From Archangium sp. (lineage in GTDB: Bacteria; Myxococcota; Myxococcia; Myxococcales; Myxococcaceae): a DNA stretch of 8,040 nucleotides. Of the stretch, positions 6,245 through 8,040 are shown one piece after another. The notes beneath the pieces are model-generated. The model saw nothing but the letters and a program-made list of their open reading frames with translations. It made no database searches and was not told the origin of the DNA. Numbering within the stretch: the stretch's first letter is position 1; every line of letters begins with the position of its first letter. The stretch is taken from contig JAEUJR010000703.1 of assembly GCA_016793585.1 (NCBI GenBank), positions 1-8,040 on the forward strand, given 5' to 3'. The position numbers and the translations under genes were made by a program.

Positions 6245-6249
6245 AGGAG
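6245..6249 (+). promoter_or_regulatory. Ribosome binding site deciding the start of the cupredoxin lipoprotein
   Basis: AGGAG sits five bases before ATG 6255. The reading frame is open far upstream (to an ATG at 6087), but only the 6255 start has both this site and a lipoprotein signal peptide directly after it. Confidence 0.75.
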
Positions 6250-6254
6250 CCGAC

Positions 6255-6671
6255 ATGCGCACGTTCATCGCCCTCATCGCCGTCATCACCATCACCGCCT
6301 GCAAGAAAGACGAAGCCAAGGCGCCCGAGCCCACGAAGGCCATCGAGGCGCCGAAGCCCGTCGAAGTGAAGCCGGCAGCCCTCGAGGCGAAGCCAGCCGC
6401 TGGCGCTCGCGTCGTCGAGCTGAAGGTGACGGAAGACGGCTTCGTGCCGGGCAACGTGACGCTCAAGAAAGACGAGCCGGTGAAGTTCGTGGTGACGCGC
6501 ACCACCGACGCGACGTGCGCGACCGAGCTGCTCATCTCGGGCACCGACATCAAGGCCGACCTGCCGCTGAACAAGCCCGTCGAGATCGCGTGGACGCCGA
6601 CGAAGGCGGGACAGGTGAAGTTCGGCTGCGCGATGGACATGATGGTCAGCGGCATGCTGCTGGTGGAGTGA
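6255..6671 (+). CDS. Cupredoxin-like lipoprotein (EfeO/plastocyanin-type, probable copper binding)
   Basis: The 138-residue product starts with a lipoprotein signal (RTFIALIAVITITAC; lipobox ITAC, lipidated Cys16), so it is exported and membrane-anchored. A Lys/Pro/Glu/Ala-rich spacer (17-50) is followed by one cupredoxin domain (51-138): VVELKVTEDGFVPGNVTLKK, VKFVVTRTTDATCATELL, then the C-terminal FGCAMDMMVSGMLLVE. Cys88 and Cys125, with Met127/129/130 and possibly Glu91, are the likely metal ligands, matching the T-C-x-x-E and C-G-M-x-M pattern of the Cupredoxin_1 group. Here the usual Gly after the second Cys is Ala126. Such proteins bind copper in the periplasm; electron transfer or copper handling here is inference. 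It diverges from the vWA gene (109-bp gap, no convincing promoter seen) and ends 21 bp before the aspartate kinase gene, so the two may share a transcript. Confidence 0.9.
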   Translation: MRTFIALIAVITITACKKDEAKAPEPTKAIEAPKPVEVKPAALEAKPAAGARVVELKVTEDGFVPGNVTLKKDEPVKFVVTRTTDATCATELLISGTDIKADLPLNKPVEIAWTPTKAGQVKFGCAMDMMVSGMLLVE

Positions 6672-6681
6672 GTCTTTCGCC

Positions 6682-6686
6682 GGAGG
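6682..6686 (+). promoter_or_regulatory. Ribosome binding site supporting the GTG start of aspartate kinase
   Basis: GGAGG, extended as GGAGGGG, lies six bases before GTG 6693. This start puts the conserved KFGGTS motif at residue 8, as in the family. The next in-frame ATG (6732) would remove that motif. Confidence 0.8.
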
Positions 6687-6692
6687 GGTCTC

Positions 6693-8040
6693 GTGAGCCG
6701 CGTCGTCGCACACAAGTTCGGTGGAACCAGCATGGGCTCGTCGGAGCGCATTCGCTCCGTGGCCGACATTCTCGTCGCGCGAAAGAACGAGCGGCAGGCG
6801 GTCGTGGTGTCGGCGATGTCGAAGGTGACCGACGCGCTGATCAACGTGACGAAGAAGGCCGCCGCGAAAGACCAGTCGTGGATGGCCGATGCGCAGGCGC
6901 TGGCCGAGAAGCACCGTCAGGTCGCGCGCGATCTGCTCGGAGACAAAGCCGCCCCCGTCATCGCGAAGCTCGACCGTGAGCTGCACGGCATGACCGAGCT
7001 CTTGAGCGCGCAGGCCTTTCTCGGGTCGCTCTCGGACGATCTGCTCGACGTGATTCAGGGCCTCGGTGAGGTCTTCAGCTCGATTCTGCTCGACGCGCAC
7101 CTGGGGGCACGCGGCGAGAAGACGGCGTGGCTCGACGCGCGCGAGGTGCTGGTGGTCGACAAGACGCCGCTGGGCGCCATGGTCGATTGGAACGTCTCGC
7201 GGCAGAAGCTCGAGACGTGGAAGGCGGGCCGGCAGCTCGACCGCGTCATCATCACGGGCTTCGTCACGCGCGATCGCAACGGCCGCATCACCACGCTGGG
7301 CCGCAACGGCAGCGACTACTCGGGCGCGATCTTCGGAGCGCTCTTCGACGCCGAAGAGATCCACATCTGGACCGACGTCGACGGCGTGCTCTCGGCCGAC
7401 CCGCGGCTCGTGCCCGAGGCGGTGCTGCTCGATCGCATGTCGTACTCCGAGGCGTGCGAGCTCGCCTACTTCGGCGCGAAGGTGATTCACCCGCAGACGA
7501 TGGCGCCGGCGTTCGCGCGTGGGCTGCCGCTGATCATTCGCAACACCTTCGCTCCCGAGAAGCCCGGCACGCGCATCGAGAAGACGACCGACGCGTCGGT
7601 GCCGGTGAAGGGCATCACGGCGTTCTCGGGCCTCGCGCTCGTGAACGTCGAAGGCGCGGGCATGATGGGCGTACCCGGAACGGCCGAGCGCGCGTTCGGG
7701 GCGCTCAAGCAGGCGGGCGTCTCGGTGGTGATGATCAGCCAGGGCTCGAGCGAGCACTCCATCTGCTCCGTGGTGCAGGAGAAAGAGGCCGACGCGGCGA
7801 AGAAGGCGCTGCAAGACGCGTTTCGGCGCGAGCTCGACTCGAAGCTGGTCGAAGCGATCTCGGTCACCCACGGCATCTCGGTGCTCGCGGTCGTCGGTGA
7901 CGGCATGGCGGGCACTCCGGGCGTCGCGGCGCGGCTCTTCAACGCGCTCGCCCGCGCGGGCATCAACGTTCGGGCCATCGCCCAGGGCAGCTCGGAGCGG
8001 AACATCTCGGTGGCCATCGCCGCCGCCGACGCGACGCGCG
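6693..8040 (+). CDS. thrA: Aspartate kinase, ThrA type; probably the N-terminal part of bifunctional aspartate kinase/homoserine dehydrogenase (runs off right edge)
   Basis: Aspartate kinase phosphorylates L-aspartate, the first step toward lysine, threonine, methionine and isoleucine. From GTG 6693 the frame stays open for 449 codons to the window end. The kinase domain has KFGGTSMGS (8-16), Glu126 (GLGEVFSS), GRNGSDYS (203-210), WTDVDGV (226-232), DPR (236-238) and YFGAKVIHP (259-267). VPVKGI (303-308) opens the regulatory part, with two ACT-like modules carrying SQGSSEHSI (349-357) and AQGSSERNIS (430-439). The sequence follows E. coli ThrA nearly step by step, including VVGDGM and AIAQGSSER, and not the shorter LysC alpha/beta type. 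The window stops about where the homoserine dehydrogenase of ThrA begins, so fusion is likely but unseen. No leader peptide or attenuator fits in the 21-bp upstream gap. Confidence 0.94.
   Translation, partial: MSRVVAHKFGGTSMGSSERIRSVADILVARKNERQAVVVSAMSKVTDALINVTKKAAAKDQSWMADAQALAEKHRQVARDLLGDKAAPVIAKLDRELHGMTELLSAQAFLGSLSDDLLDVIQGLGEVFSSILLDAHLGARGEKTAWLDAREVLVVDKTPLGAMVDWNVSRQKLETWKAGRQLDRVIITGFVTRDRNGRITTLGRNGSDYSGAIFGALFDAEEIHIWTDVDGVLSADPRLVPEAVLLDRMSYSEACELAYFGAKVIHPQTMAPAFARGLPLIIRNTFAPEKPGTRIEKTTDASVPVKGITAFSGLALVNVEGAGMMGVPGTAERAFGALKQAGVSVVMISQGSSEHSICSVVQEKEADAAKKALQDAFRRELDSKLVEAISVTHGISVLAVVGDGMAGTPGVAARLFNALARAGINVRAIAQGSSERNISVAIAAADATR

Noticed and set aside
6219..7871. Long antisense open frame (550 codons, minus strand) across the cupredoxin lipoprotein and aspartate kinase genes
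   Set aside because: It lies opposite two confidently identified genes, is extremely Arg/His/Leu-rich, and shows no domain motif; GC-rich codon bias routinely keeps this frame open.
1..8040. tRNA/rRNA genes, CRISPR arrays, insertion sequences, prophage or defence genes
   Set aside because: None seen: coding genes occupy nearly the whole window, gaps are all under 120 bp, and no repeat-spacer pattern, terminal inverted repeats or transposase motifs appear.

Overview
The window is high-GC bacterial chromosomal DNA, gene-dense, with strong G/C third-position bias. The best taxonomic clue is the partial PilB at the left edge, whose N-terminus reads like the type IV pilus extension ATPase of Myxococcus and relatives. 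Proline/alanine-rich lipoproteins, a stand-alone REC-GGDEF protein and a vWA protein also fit Myxococcota (Deltaproteobacteria in the old sense). The genus cannot be set from the sequence alone. No RNA genes, insertion sequences, CRISPR arrays or phage genes were seen; this looks like an ordinary core/near-core region.

Layout. Minus strand, 1-1519: ribF (bifunctional riboflavin kinase/FAD synthetase) followed after 113 bp by pilB, which runs off the left edge. Plus strand, 1596-4883: trmB (tRNA m7G46 methyltransferase), then 7 bp later a REC-GGDEF diguanylate cyclase, then after 54 bp a small lipoprotein whose stop codon overlaps the GTG start of a 365-residue unrecognised protein. Minus strand, 4910-6145: a cytoplasmic vWA-domain protein with an intact MIDAS, convergent with the previous gene. 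Plus strand, 6255 to the right edge: a cupredoxin-like lipoprotein and, 21 bp later, an aspartate kinase of the ThrA type, cut by the window end just where a fused homoserine dehydrogenase would begin.

How the genes relate. Most are housekeeping (flavin cofactors, tRNA modification, aspartate-family amino acids). Two touch c-di-GMP: the diguanylate cyclase has a complete active site and inhibitory I-site, and the PilB N-terminus carries the paired 24-residue MshEN motifs known to bind c-di-GMP. Whether they act together is inference.

The most interesting gene is the 365-residue protein at 3786-4883. It has a Pro/Ala/Ser/Val-rich N-terminus with RGG-like Arg-Gly sequence, a basic helical block, and a C-terminal ~50 residues that align by eye with the Sm fold of Hfq (NGI-L signature, hydrophobic strand, and an Sm2-like strand ending in HAMLS). 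It may be an undescribed Hfq-like RNA-binding protein and is the best candidate for follow-up.
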